A DNA stretch of 64,000 bases from Candidatus Borkfalkia ceftriaxoniphila. GTDB taxonomy: Bacteria; Bacillota; Clostridia; Christensenellales; Borkfalkiaceae. The DNA lies in contig NZ_SDOZ01000002.1 in the NCBI RefSeq assembly GCF_004134775.1, forward strand, positions 1,834,005-1,898,004, in the 5' to 3' direction. Below, piece after piece: positions 40,174 to 48,798 of this stretch. The notes under the pieces are model-generated. The model was not told the DNA's origin, ran no database searches, and saw only the letters and a program-made list of their open reading frames with translations. Each line of letters opens with the position of its first letter. Position 1 is the stretch's first letter. Made by a program: the position numbers and the translations under genes.

Positions 40174-43140
40174 TTATAAGGCGCGTATGCTTTCCACGGG
40201 GCGTTTTTTTGCAATGGAATAAACGGGCAGGAACGTGGAAACGACGGAAGTGAAAACGGCAATTCCCGCCAAGAGCGCGGCGCACAGCGGACTGAACACG
40301 AATAGCGTCAGAGGGAGAGCGAGTTTTTGCAGTATGATATTGTTGATGATCGAACAAAGAACGATGCTCGCGATGATTGACAGAACCAAACTGATCGCCG
40401 TAATGATGGCGGATTCCGCGTAAAAGATCTTAAAGACGTCCGTCCCGCGCGCGCCGACCGCGCGCAGAATGCCGATCTCCTTCTTCTTGTAGGTGATGGA
40501 AACGGAAATAAAATTGAACAGCATCAGCATGGCAAACAGCGCCAGGGCAAGCCCTATGTATAAAAAAACTTTGGAAAATATACTCACCGTTTCGACGATG
40601 CCGCCGATCGTTTCTTTGGTTTCGCTGTTCACGTCGAAGAAAGAATCGTCCTCTTTCACGTGATACAGTTTATCGAGCGTCTTGTCGATCGCTGCGTCCG
40701 ATTTTTCTACGAAAACAGCCGCATATTTGCCGCCCGCCGCATCGTACTTGGTTTCGTATTCGGTCCAGGTGTTGGAGGGATCGTGCAAAACGAAATCGTA
40801 CAGCGAATCGCCGAGATACGCCGCTTCGTACCAGCTATCGTTGACCCCGCATGGTTCTATATAAAATCCTGCGACGCTTGCCGTCGTCGAGAGTTGCGTG
40901 TATCCGTTTGCAAATTCATATTCGGTTTTGGGCAAAGGTACGTTGTACGCGTCGATGATACCCTTTTTGATATCCCGATAAAATTCTACGCTTTTTTCTT
41001 CGTCTAAGTAGACTCTGTTGTTATCGTCGTCATCATAATAGCCGTACTGCAATGCTTGCAATTTGTCGTAATAGGATATTCCGTGTTCGTCCTCGTCAGA
41101 GAGATGCCAATACCCGTCGGAATTTTGAATCGCATTATAAAGCCATTCCGCCCAGACTTCCCGTGATACCGCGATCTCGTCGGGCCGCAGGGAAGCGAGG
41201 GGCGTTCCTTCAAATCCGTATAGGGGAAGTCCGTTTTCCGTATGTTTGGAAAAATAATTCAGGCTTATTGTATTGTTGTTTTCGTCTGTCAGGTCGTAAT
41301 CATATGTATAGTCTTTGAAATACGTCGATACGCCTATGATCTCTTCCGGTTGATAAGAATGCGTAAAATATTTTTCGTTCGCCGCGTAGAAATCATCGGA
41401 AACGAGCAGGTAATTATAAAAACCCGTGCGGATTTCGGTTTCCCATTGCTCTTTGAGCCGCGACTGACCGATTCCTCCCGTTTTTAAATCGTCGAATTTA
41501 TCGGGAACGGTCTGCGCCTTATAGACGCCGCAAACCGTATAATAACGATTATTCCATAAACTGATTTTTACGTTTTTCAAATCCCCGAAACTATTTATTT
41601 CTGTTTCCGTTCCGTCGGGGGATATGATCGAACCCGCCGCTTTGAGGCACTCGAAGGTATAGTCGGAGATCATGACTTCGTCCGTCCCTGCGGGATATTT
41701 TCCCCAAAGTATCTTGTCGGAGCGGTAGGAACTGCCCTGGCCAGTTATGCCGAAACCGAATATTTGATTTTCGTAGAGCGGGGGCGCGTCTTGGGAGGAT
41801 ATGTTCTCGATGGAAAAGACTATGCTGTAATCTGAGTATGTAAAGGCAATGACTGCCTCGTTGCCGTAAGCAGTGCGGATCTCGTCCACGTCGCTTTCCT
41901 TGAATTGGGTCAAGGTGGGGTTCTCGTACGTGCCTGTCAAGCCGTTCGCGTTAAATTCTTTTATGGTGACTTGATATTTCTTGACGATTTGCAGATATTC
42001 GTCGTTCGAAACTTTCAAACTCTCGCCCAGGACCTGTTTTTCGTTGAACAGCATCAGCGTGGAAAAAAGTCCGAACATGACGAAAGAAATAAAGGTCAGA
42101 AAGATGGTAAAGAACAAGCGCAAAGGTTTTACTTTCATGCTGCTCGCGCCGATCTTTGCCGCGTGGCGCATGGGAAGTCTGGACTTGATAAATTCGCTCT
42201 CGTCCTGCCGATAGTGCCTGATACGGATATCTTCGGGTTTCGTTTCACAAAATTCTTCGCGCGAGCCGTTTTCGTCCACGTGCGCCTGCCGATAAAATTT
42301 TTCGATATCGGCGTTTCCGTTGGCGATCAGAACCTGTTTTTCGGACGATGCGATGAACGCGCGGATATTTTGCAGATCCGTGTCCGTAAGAGCCGCGCCG
42401 CTCTTGACGCTGATCAGGTCCGTGCCGATAAAGGACACGTTTTCGCTCGCCTTTTTCGCCGCGATCTTGTTCTTTTTCACGTCGGAGATCACTTTCCCGT
42501 CTTTGAGTTCGATGATGCGGTCGGCGTACAATTCAGCGAATTCCCGATCGTGCGAAACGACGAGGACGAGTTTATCTTCGGAAAGTTTTTTCAGCGTATC
42601 GAAAACCTGCCGCCCCGTTGCCGAATCGAGCGCGCCCGTCGGTTCGTCCGCCATGATGATCTCGGGTTCCTTGACGAGCGCGCGGGCGATCGCGACGCGC
42701 TGTTTTTGTCCGCCCGAAAGGGTATTCGGCTTGCGCTTTGCAAAGTTTTCCAACTCCACCGCGCGCAGAATTTCCTGGATTTTTTCCCTGTCTTTCGCCT
42801 TGCCCTGCAATTCGAGGGCGAGCGCGACGTTCGCTTCCACCGTAAATTCGTCTAAAATGTTGTATTCCTGAAAGATAAAACCTATGTAGGTATTGCGGTA
42901 ACTGTCGAAGTCGCCCGCCGTGAAAGTTTCGCTGCCCCGCCCTTTTACGATGATCTCTCCCGAATCGGGCCTGTCCAGGCCGCCGCATAAGTTTAATAGG
43001 GTGGATTTGCCGCTTCCCGATTTTCCGAGAAGAAAAACCATGCCCGTATCTTCGAAGGTGAGGGACACCCCGTCGAGCGCGCGCACGCTAACCCCGCCTT
43101 TGGCGGTATAAATTTTGGTAAGATTGCGAATTTCTAACAT
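40174..43140 (-). CDS. ABC ATPase-permease fusion, MacB/FtsX type
   Basis: A single 988-residue protein combining an ATPase and a FtsX-like permease. The ATPase domain (residues 1-230) has Walker A GKSGSGKST at 39-47, signature LSGGQKQRVAIARAL near 141 and Walker B IIMADEPTGALD near 162. A linker leads to a first membrane helix near 365, a large extracytoplasmic domain (about 390-870, rich in Tyr, Asp and Asn) and three C-terminal helices (about 875-985), with KKKEIGILRAVGARGTDVFK as the FtsX motif. The layout is that of MacB-like mechanotransmission exporters. I start it at the ATG at 43140 with AGGAG before it. The cargo is unknown, and no outer partner or two-component system is adjacent. 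Confidence 0.9.
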   Translation of the reverse strand: MLEIRNLTKIYTAKGGVSVRALDGVSLTFEDTGMVFLLGKSGSGKSTLLNLCGGLDRPDSGEIIVKGRGSETFTAGDFDSYRNTYIGFIFQEYNILDEFTVEANVALALELQGKAKDREKIQEILRAVELENFAKRKPNTLSGGQKQRVAIARALVKEPEIIMADEPTGALDSATGRQVFDTLKKLSEDKLVLVVSHDREFAELYADRIIELKDGKVISDVKKNKIAAKKASENVSFIGTDLISVKSGAALTDTDLQNIRAFIASSEKQVLIANGNADIEKFYRQAHVDENGSREEFCETKPEDIRIRHYRQDESEFIKSRLPMRHAAKIGASSMKVKPLRLFFTIFLTFISFVMFGLFSTLMLFNEKQVLGESLKVSNDEYLQIVKKYQVTIKEFNANGLTGTYENPTLTQFKESDVDEIRTAYGNEAVIAFTYSDYSIVFSIENISSQDAPPLYENQIFGFGITGQGSSYRSDKILWGKYPAGTDEVMISDYTFECLKAAGSIISPDGTETEINSFGDLKNVKISLWNNRYYTVCGVYKAQTVPDKFDDLKTGGIGQSRLKEQWETEIRTGFYNYLLVSDDFYAANEKYFTHSYQPEEIIGVSTYFKDYTYDYDLTDENNNTISLNYFSKHTENGLPLYGFEGTPLASLRPDEIAVSREVWAEWLYNAIQNSDGYWHLSDEDEHGISYYDKLQALQYGYYDDDDNNRVYLDEEKSVEFYRDIKKGIIDAYNVPLPKTEYEFANGYTQLSTTASVAGFYIEPCGVNDSWYEAAYLGDSLYDFVLHDPSNTWTEYETKYDAAGGKYAAVFVEKSDAAIDKTLDKLYHVKEDDSFFDVNSETKETIGGIVETVSIFSKVFLYIGLALALFAMLMLFNFISVSITYKKKEIGILRAVGARGTDVFKIFYAESAIITAISLVLSIIASIVLCSIINNIILQKLALPLTLFVFSPLCAALLAGIAVFTSVVSTFLPVYSIAKKRPVESIRAL

Positions 43141-43174
43141 TTTTTCTCCTGTTGCCGTAAAGGCCGATAGATGA

Positions 43175-43203
43175 AGTATAGCATAAACATATACAAAATG
43201 CAA
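43175..43203 (-). promoter_or_regulatory. Promoter of the ABC fusion gene
   Basis: Leftward TTGCAT (43198-43203), 17-base spacer, TATACT (43175-43180). The -35 box overlaps the first copy of a short direct repeat. Confidence 0.7.
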
Positions 43204-43219
43204 TGCTTATACAAAATGA
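43190..43219. repeat. Direct repeat TATACAAAATG near two divergent promoters
   Basis: TATACAAAATG occurs at about 43190-43200 and again at 43209-43219, 19 bases apart, about two helix turns. It lies across the ABC-fusion -35 region and just upstream of the paaK promoter, so it could be a shared regulator site; AT-richness makes chance possible. Confidence 0.45.
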
Positions 43220-43233
43220 ATAGGGCAAATATA

Positions 43234-43262
43234 TTGCAAAATTCGGGAAAGCGTGATAAAAT
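43234..43262 (+). promoter_or_regulatory. Promoter of the aryl-keto-acid operon
   Basis: TTGCAA (43234-43239), 17-base spacer, TAAAAT (43257-43262); 36 bases before the first paaK ATG. Confidence 0.72.
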
Positions 43263-43298
43263 AGATTTTATAATAATTTGCACGGAAGGTGAAGATCC

Positions 43299-44597
43299 AT
43301 GGTCATGTTCAGTCCCGAATTCGAAACAGCCGACAGAAAAGCGATCGAGGCGCTGCAACTCGAACGCTTAAAATATATCGTCGGCTACGCATATGATAAC
43401 GTGCCCATGTATCGGCGTAAATTCGACGCGATCGGGCTCAAACCCTCGCATATCAAGACGTTTAAAGACGTTTCGCTCATTCCCTATACCACGAAGGACG
43501 ACCTGCGCGAAAATTATCCGTTCGGGCTGTTCGCCGTCCCCATGAAAAAGATCATCCGCCTGCACGCGTCCAGCGGCACCACGGGCAAACCCGTCGTGGG
43601 CGGCTATACCCGCAAAGATCTGGACGACTGGGCGACTTGCATCGCCCGCGTTCTGGCGATGGCGGGCGCGACCGACGAGGACATCATACAGGTGTCTTTC
43701 GGCTACGGACTGTTCACGGGCGGGTTCGGTTTGCATTACGGCATCGAAAAACTGGGCGCCACCGTTGTTCCCATGTCCTCGGGAAATACCGAGCGCCAAC
43801 TGATGCTTTTAAAAGATTTCGGCGCGACGGGGCTGGTCGCAACGCCCAGTTACGCCATGTATCTGATGGAAACGGCAAGGCGGAACGGCATGCTCAAAGA
43901 TCTCAAACTGCGCCTCGCCATTCTCGGCGCCGAGGCTTCGACCGCGGAAATGCACGCGTCTTTGCGGGAAATTTCGGGCGTGTTCCCCACGGAAAACTAC
44001 GGACTGACGGAAGTGGGCGGCCCCGGCGTTTCGGGTGAATGCCGCGAAAAGGCTGGCATGCACATCAACGAAGATTATTTTTATCCCGAGATCGTCGATA
44101 TCGAAAAGAACGAGGTGCTTAAAGAGGGCGAGAGCGGCGAACTTCTGATCACGACGCTCGCGAAAGAGGGAATGCCTGTTCTCCGTTACCGCACCAAGGA
44201 CATCACTTCACTCACCTATGCGCCGTGTAAGTGCGGCCGCACGACGGCGCGTATGTCCCGCGTGGTGGGAAGAACGGACGATATGCTCATCATCCGCGGC
44301 GTCAACGTGTTTCCTTCGCAGATCGAAAGCGTGCTCATGGGCATGCGCGAACTGGGCAAGAATTACGAGATCATCGTGGACAGGGCAAATTACATGGATT
44401 CTCTGGAAGTGCGCGTGGAGGTGGACGACGCCAACCTTTTGACCGATTACGGAAAGCTGGAAGAGTTGGTCGCGCGTATCCGCCACAATTTGCGTGTGGT
44501 CGTGCAGTTGGACGTGAAAGTCAAACTGGTTGAGCCCATGTCCATCCGCCGCGGCGAAGGAAAAGTCAAGCGCGTGATCGATCTGCGCAGCAAATAA
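43299..44597 (+). CDS. paaK: Phenylacetate-CoA ligase family protein (first copy)
   Basis: An AMP-forming ligase that activates aryl acetates (phenyl- or indole-acetate) to the CoA thioester, or runs in reverse. The 432-residue protein has the adenylate motif HASSGTTGKPVV near residue 89, YGLTEVGGPG near 234, YRTKDIT and GRTDDMLIIRGVNVFPSQIE near 325-345, and a C-terminal domain with the catalytic Lys in GEGKVKRV. It is the first gene of a five-gene operon (gap to iorA 29 bases). Next to IOR, it likely exchanges aryl-acetyl-CoA with free acid plus ATP. Confidence 0.92.
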   Translation: MVMFSPEFETADRKAIEALQLERLKYIVGYAYDNVPMYRRKFDAIGLKPSHIKTFKDVSLIPYTTKDDLRENYPFGLFAVPMKKIIRLHASSGTTGKPVVGGYTRKDLDDWATCIARVLAMAGATDEDIIQVSFGYGLFTGGFGLHYGIEKLGATVVPMSSGNTERQLMLLKDFGATGLVATPSYAMYLMETARRNGMLKDLKLRLAILGAEASTAEMHASLREISGVFPTENYGLTEVGGPGVSGECREKAGMHINEDYFYPEIVDIEKNEVLKEGESGELLITTLAKEGMPVLRYRTKDITSLTYAPCKCGRTTARMSRVVGRTDDMLIIRGVNVFPSQIESVLMGMRELGKNYEIIVDRANYMDSLEVRVEVDDANLLTDYGKLEELVARIRHNLRVVVQLDVKVKLVEPMSIRRGEGKVKRVIDLRSK

Positions 44598-44626
44598 CAG
44601 CGAAAAACTTTGTGAGGTATGTATAG

Positions 44627-46345
44627 ATGAAGAAATTATTGTTAGGCGATTTCGCCGTCGCGCGCGGCGCGTACGAGGCGGGCGTGAAAGTGGCGACCGC
44701 CTATCCGGGAACGCCTTCCACGGAGATCACCGAGGAGATCTCGCGCTACGACGAAGTGTACAGCGAATGGTCCCCCAACGAAAAGGTGGCGCTGGAAGTG
44801 GGCATAGGCGCCGCGATCCGCGGCGCGCGCACGCTCGTTTCCATGAAGCACGTGGGGCTCAACGTGGCGTGCGATCCGCTGTTTACGTCTGTATATACGG
44901 GCGTCAACGCGGGGCTGGTCATCGCCGTGGCGGACGATCCGTCCGTGTTCAGTTCGCAGAACGAACAGGATACCCGCCTGACTGCGGTCAGCGCGAGGAT
45001 CCCCGTGATTGAGCCTTCCGACAGCCGTGAGGCGAAGGACTTTACCAAGGCGGCGTTTGAAATTTCGGAAAAATACGATACGCCCGTCATTTTGCGCATC
45101 ACCACGCGCGTCGCCCACTCCCAGAGCCAGGTGGAGTTGTGCGAACGGGAAGAGCGCCCCGTCAAAGAATACAAAAAAGACATTGCCAAATACGTGATGA
45201 TGCCCGCCAACGCCAAGCGCAAGCACGTGGTGGTGGAGGAGCGCCTCGAAAAACTTTCCGAGGATGCGAACGGATTTTCATTCAATCAAATCGAAGAGGG
45301 CGACGGCGAGATCGGCATCATCTGCGCGGGCGGCGTCTACCAGTTCGTCAAAGAGGCGCTGCCGAACGCGAGCGTTTTAAAACTCGGCATGAGTTATCCG
45401 CTCCCGTATAAACTGATCGAAAAATTCGCTAAGAGCGTCAAACGCTGTATCGTTGCGGAAGAACTTGCGCCGCACATCGAAACGCTCGTCAAGGCGCACG
45501 GGATCAAAGTGGAGGGCAAGAACCTTTTCCCGCTCAACGGCGAATTTTCCGCGTCGCTCATCCGCGAGCGCGTGCTCGGGGAAAAGATCGGACACAAGGC
45601 GGCGGAAGTGCCCGCGCGCCCGCCCGTGCTCTGTTCGGGCTGCCCGCACCGCGGCGTGTTCTACGTTTTGTCCAAACTCAAACTCAACGTGCTCGGCGAT
45701 ATCGGCTGCTATACGCTCGGCGCGGTGGCGCCGCTTTCCGCCATGGACGCGGTCGTGTGCATGGGCGCGAGTATCGGCATGGCGATCGGGTTCGACAAAG
45801 CCGACCCCGAAGCGCATAAACATTCGGTCGCGGTCATCGGCGATTCCACCTTCTGCCACAGCGGCGTGACGGGGCTAATGGACGCGGTGTATAACCGTTC
45901 CAACGTGACGGTCATCATTCTGGATAACCGCACCACGGGCATGACGGGGCATCAGAACCACCCCGCCACGGGCAAGACCATCAAAAACGAGCCGACGTAC
46001 GAACTCGACCTGGAACAGGTCTGCCGCGCGGTCGGCGTGAAGAGCGTGAACACCGTCGATCCCAACGATATCGGAACGTTTGAAAAAGTTTTGAAAGAGG
46101 AACTTTTGAAAGAGGAAGTTTCCGTCATCATCGCAAAGCGTCCGTGCGTTCTTCTCACCAAAAAATTGTATGAAAGTTTCGTCATTACGGACAAATGCAA
46201 GAACTGCAAAATGTGTCTGAAACTCGGATGTCCCGCCATCGTGAACGGCAAAAACGGCGTGACCATCGACGTTTCGCTGTGCACGGAATGCGGTCTTTGC
46301 CAGAACGTCTGCAAATTCGGCGCTATTCAGGGGAGGAACAAATAA
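44627..46345 (+). CDS. iorA: Indolepyruvate ferredoxin oxidoreductase, alpha subunit
   Basis: With IorB this thiamine-diphosphate iron-sulfur enzyme oxidises indole-, phenyl- or hydroxyphenylpyruvate to the aryl-acetyl-CoA and reduces ferredoxin. In 572 residues it has the N-terminal pyrimidine domain (TAYPGTPSTEITEEI near residue 23), the thiamine site GDIGCYTLG near 360 and GDSTFCHSGVTGL near 405, and a C-terminal double ferredoxin domain with CKNCKMCLKLGCP and CTECGLCQNVCK. The iorB start overlaps its stop by one base (TAATG). Confidence 0.95.
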   Translation: MKKLLLGDFAVARGAYEAGVKVATAYPGTPSTEITEEISRYDEVYSEWSPNEKVALEVGIGAAIRGARTLVSMKHVGLNVACDPLFTSVYTGVNAGLVIAVADDPSVFSSQNEQDTRLTAVSARIPVIEPSDSREAKDFTKAAFEISEKYDTPVILRITTRVAHSQSQVELCEREERPVKEYKKDIAKYVMMPANAKRKHVVVEERLEKLSEDANGFSFNQIEEGDGEIGIICAGGVYQFVKEALPNASVLKLGMSYPLPYKLIEKFAKSVKRCIVAEELAPHIETLVKAHGIKVEGKNLFPLNGEFSASLIRERVLGEKIGHKAAEVPARPPVLCSGCPHRGVFYVLSKLKLNVLGDIGCYTLGAVAPLSAMDAVVCMGASIGMAIGFDKADPEAHKHSVAVIGDSTFCHSGVTGLMDAVYNRSNVTVIILDNRTTGMTGHQNHPATGKTIKNEPTYELDLEQVCRAVGVKSVNTVDPNDIGTFEKVLKEELLKEEVSVIIAKRPCVLLTKKLYESFVITDKCKNCKMCLKLGCPAIVNGKNGVTIDVSLCTECGLCQNVCKFGAIQGRNK

Positions 46346-46896
46346 TGGATATTTTGATCGTAGGCGTAGGCGGGCAGGGAACGCTGCTCGCGAGCCGCGT
46401 TTTGGGCAAATACGCGCTGAAACAGGGACAGGACGTCAAACTGAGCGAGGTGCACGGCATGGCGCAGCGCGGCGGCAGCGTCATGACGTACGTCCGCATG
46501 GGCGACGCCGTGCGTTCGCCCATCATCGACGAGGGCGGCGCAGACGTGATCCTCGCGTTCGAAAAACTGGAAGCGCTGCGCTATCTTCATTATCTGAAAG
46601 AGGGGGGCGTCGTGCTGTATTCGACGCAGGAGATCATGCCCATGCCCGTCGTTACGGGCGCGGCGGAATATCCGCAGGGCATCGAAAGCGTCTTGAACGG
46701 CTGCGCCGTGAACGCTTTGGATCTCGCCTTGGAGGCGGGCAACTCCAAAGCCGCAAACTCGGTCATGCTCGGCGCGCTCTGCAAAAAACTCGGATTCGAT
46801 AAAGAGGCGTTTTTACGGGCGCTCATATCCTCCATTCCGCAGAAACTGGCGGAAATGAACGAAAAGGCGTTCGGACTGGGCTTTGCCGCCGTATAA
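46345..46896 (+). CDS. iorB: Indolepyruvate ferredoxin oxidoreductase, beta subunit
   Basis: The 183-residue gamma-type subunit of IOR. It has the typical start GVGGQGTLLASRVLG (residues 7-21) and the segment SEVHGMAQRGGSVMTYVR. I start it at the ATG at 46345, which shares a base with the iorA stop and has GGGAGG upstream. Coexpressed with iorA; the second ligase gene follows after 23 bases. Confidence 0.94.
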   Translation: MDILIVGVGGQGTLLASRVLGKYALKQGQDVKLSEVHGMAQRGGSVMTYVRMGDAVRSPIIDEGGADVILAFEKLEALRYLHYLKEGGVVLYSTQEIMPMPVVTGAAEYPQGIESVLNGCAVNALDLALEAGNSKAANSVMLGALCKKLGFDKEAFLRALISSIPQKLAEMNEKAFGLGFAAV

Positions 46897-46919
46897 AAAT
46901 TCTTTACAGAGGCGAAAAG

Positions 46920-48239
46920 ATGCAGAAAACAAAGATACAAGATCATATCTTCAATCCCGCATACGAGTGTTTGTCCCGTTCGGAAATGCAGAATCTGCAG
47001 AGCGAACGGCTGAGAAAGACGGTGGAACGCGTCTACAACAACTGCGCGCCTTACCGCAAAAAGATGGACGAACTCAAACTGAAACCTTCCGACGTCAAGT
47101 CGGTTTCCGACCTTTATAAACTGCCGTTCACCGTCAAGCACGATTTAAGAGAGGCGTACCCGTTCGGCTTTTATTCTTCGCCCGCAGAGGATATCGTGGA
47201 AGTGCACGCGTCCAGCGGCACCACGGGCAAACTCACGGTGGTGGGATATAGCCGCAACGATCTGGAAGTATGGAGCGAGATCGTCGCGCGCGGGCTTTCC
47301 ATGGCGGGCGTGACCAAGGATTCCATGGTGCACGTCGCTTACGGCTACGGCCTGTTTACGGGCGGGCTGGGCGCGCACTACGGCGCGCAGAAGATCGGCG
47401 CTTCCACCGTTCCCGCGTCCGCGGGCAACACCATCCGCCAGTTGACGCTTTTAAGGGATTTCGGCGCGACGCACCTTTGCTGTACGCCTTCCTACGCCAT
47501 CTTTCTGGGAACGGAGATCGAAAAGGCGGGCATGAAAATAGAAGATTTCTCCCTGGTGGGCGGCGCGTTCGGCGCCGAACCCTGGACGGACAATATGCGC
47601 CGCGAGATCGAACGCACCCTGCATATCGACGCTCTGGATATCTACGGCCTTTCGGAGATCTGCGGGCCTGGCGTTGCGATGGAGTGCCTGCAAAAGAGCG
47701 GTTCGCACGTGCAGGAAGACCATTTCATTCCCGAGATCATCGATCCCGAAACGCTGGAACCGCTGCCGTTCGGCAGCGAAGGGGAACTCGTGTTCACCAC
47801 GATCACCAAGACGGGACAGCCGCTCATACGCTACCGCACGCGCGATCTTTGCACCCTCTCAAACGAGAAGTGCGCCTGCGGCCGCACCACGGTCAAGATG
47901 GGGCGCGTCAAGGGGCGTTCGGACGATATGCTCATCGTGCGCGGCGTCAACGTGTTCCCTTCGCAGATCGAGGCGGCAATCATGAACGTTGCGGGCGTGT
48001 CGCCGCATTATATGATCTACGTGGACCGCGTGAACAATCTCGATACCATGGAGATCCATATCGAACTTGCGGGCAATATCGCGCCCGACATGGTGAGCGA
48101 TCTGGAATCCATCAAAAAGAAAGTGGAAACGGAAGTCAATTCCTATATCGGCGTGGGCGCGCGCATCAAACTTTGCGAATCGGGCTCCATTCAGCGGAGC
48201 GAAGGCAAAGCGCAGCGCGTCGTCGACCGCAGAAAATAA
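46920..48239 (+). CDS. paaK: Phenylacetate-CoA ligase family protein (second copy)
   Basis: A second AMP-forming aryl-acetate-CoA ligase, 439 residues, clearly homologous to the first but divergent in the middle. Motifs are HASSGTTGKLTVV near residue 99, YGLSEICGPG near 241, YRTRDLC and GRSDDMLIVRGVNVFPSQIE near 335, and the C-terminal GKAQRVV. Keeping two ligases around one IOR suggests different aryl acids (phenyl, indole, hydroxyphenyl) or opposite directions. An ACT-domain gene follows after 21 bases. Confidence 0.92.
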   Translation: MQKTKIQDHIFNPAYECLSRSEMQNLQSERLRKTVERVYNNCAPYRKKMDELKLKPSDVKSVSDLYKLPFTVKHDLREAYPFGFYSSPAEDIVEVHASSGTTGKLTVVGYSRNDLEVWSEIVARGLSMAGVTKDSMVHVAYGYGLFTGGLGAHYGAQKIGASTVPASAGNTIRQLTLLRDFGATHLCCTPSYAIFLGTEIEKAGMKIEDFSLVGGAFGAEPWTDNMRREIERTLHIDALDIYGLSEICGPGVAMECLQKSGSHVQEDHFIPEIIDPETLEPLPFGSEGELVFTTITKTGQPLIRYRTRDLCTLSNEKCACGRTTVKMGRVKGRSDDMLIVRGVNVFPSQIEAAIMNVAGVSPHYMIYVDRVNNLDTMEIHIELAGNIAPDMVSDLESIKKKVETEVNSYIGVGARIKLCESGSIQRSEGKAQRVVDRRK

Positions 48240-48260
48240 CATTGAAAGGAGGAAAATAAG

Positions 48261-48683
48261 ATGTTGGTAAAACAACTCTCCGTATTTATGGAAAACAGGC
48301 CCGGAAGATTGTACAAACTGACGCACGCGCTGGGGCAGGAGGGCATCGATTTCGTCACCCTGTCCATCGCGGACACCAAGGATTACGGCATCGTGCGTTT
48401 CATCGCGCGCGACAACGACCGCGCATACGAAATTCTGAAACAGGCGGGCTTTACCGTGGGGCAGACGGAGTTGATCGGCGTGGAAGTGGAAGATAAGCCC
48501 AACGCCTTGGCGGAAGTCATCGCGCTGCTCGAAGAAGAGAATATAAATATCGAATATCTATACTCCTTCGTGCTCACCAATCACAATTCCGCAAAGATCC
48601 TGATGCGCGTGGAGGATACCGAACGCGCTGTGAAATTGCTCGGTGAAAGAGGCATCAAACTGCTTTCCGAAAAGATTTTATAA
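48261..48683 (+). CDS. Double-ACT-domain protein, probable amino-acid sensor
   Basis: A 140-residue protein made of two ACT domains: KQLSVFMENRPGRLYKLTHA at the start, and DKPNALAEVIALLEEENINI beginning near residue 76. ACT domains bind amino acids, so this likely senses an aromatic or branched-chain amino acid and modulates IOR or the ligases. Similar ACT genes are often linked to paaK/IOR clusters. The ribosome site is AAGGAGG. It is the last gene of the operon before a terminator. Confidence 0.87.
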   Translation: MLVKQLSVFMENRPGRLYKLTHALGQEGIDFVTLSIADTKDYGIVRFIARDNDRAYEILKQAGFTVGQTELIGVEVEDKPNALAEVIALLEEENINIEYLYSFVLTNHNSAKILMRVEDTERAVKLLGERGIKLLSEKIL

Positions 48684-48686
48684 ACA

Positions 48687-48719
48687 AAAAAACGGCGGGA
48701 AATCCCCGCCGTTTTTTTA
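48687..48719 (+). terminator. Terminator of the aryl-keto-acid operon
   Basis: Stem AACGGCGGG/CCCGCCGTT with a short loop, preceded by A and followed by seven T. Confidence 0.88.
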
Positions 48720-48742
48720 TGAAAAAAGTTGCCTCAAATCAA

Positions 48743-48771
48743 TAGACATTTGCCCGCAATTGCTGTATCAT
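48743..48771 (+). promoter_or_regulatory. Promoter of the MATE gene
   Basis: TAGACA (48743-48748), 17-base spacer, TATCAT (48766-48771); 28 bases before the ATG. Confidence 0.58.
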
Positions 48772-48798
48772 TGTTGCGCGAAATAAGGAGCGCGCCAT

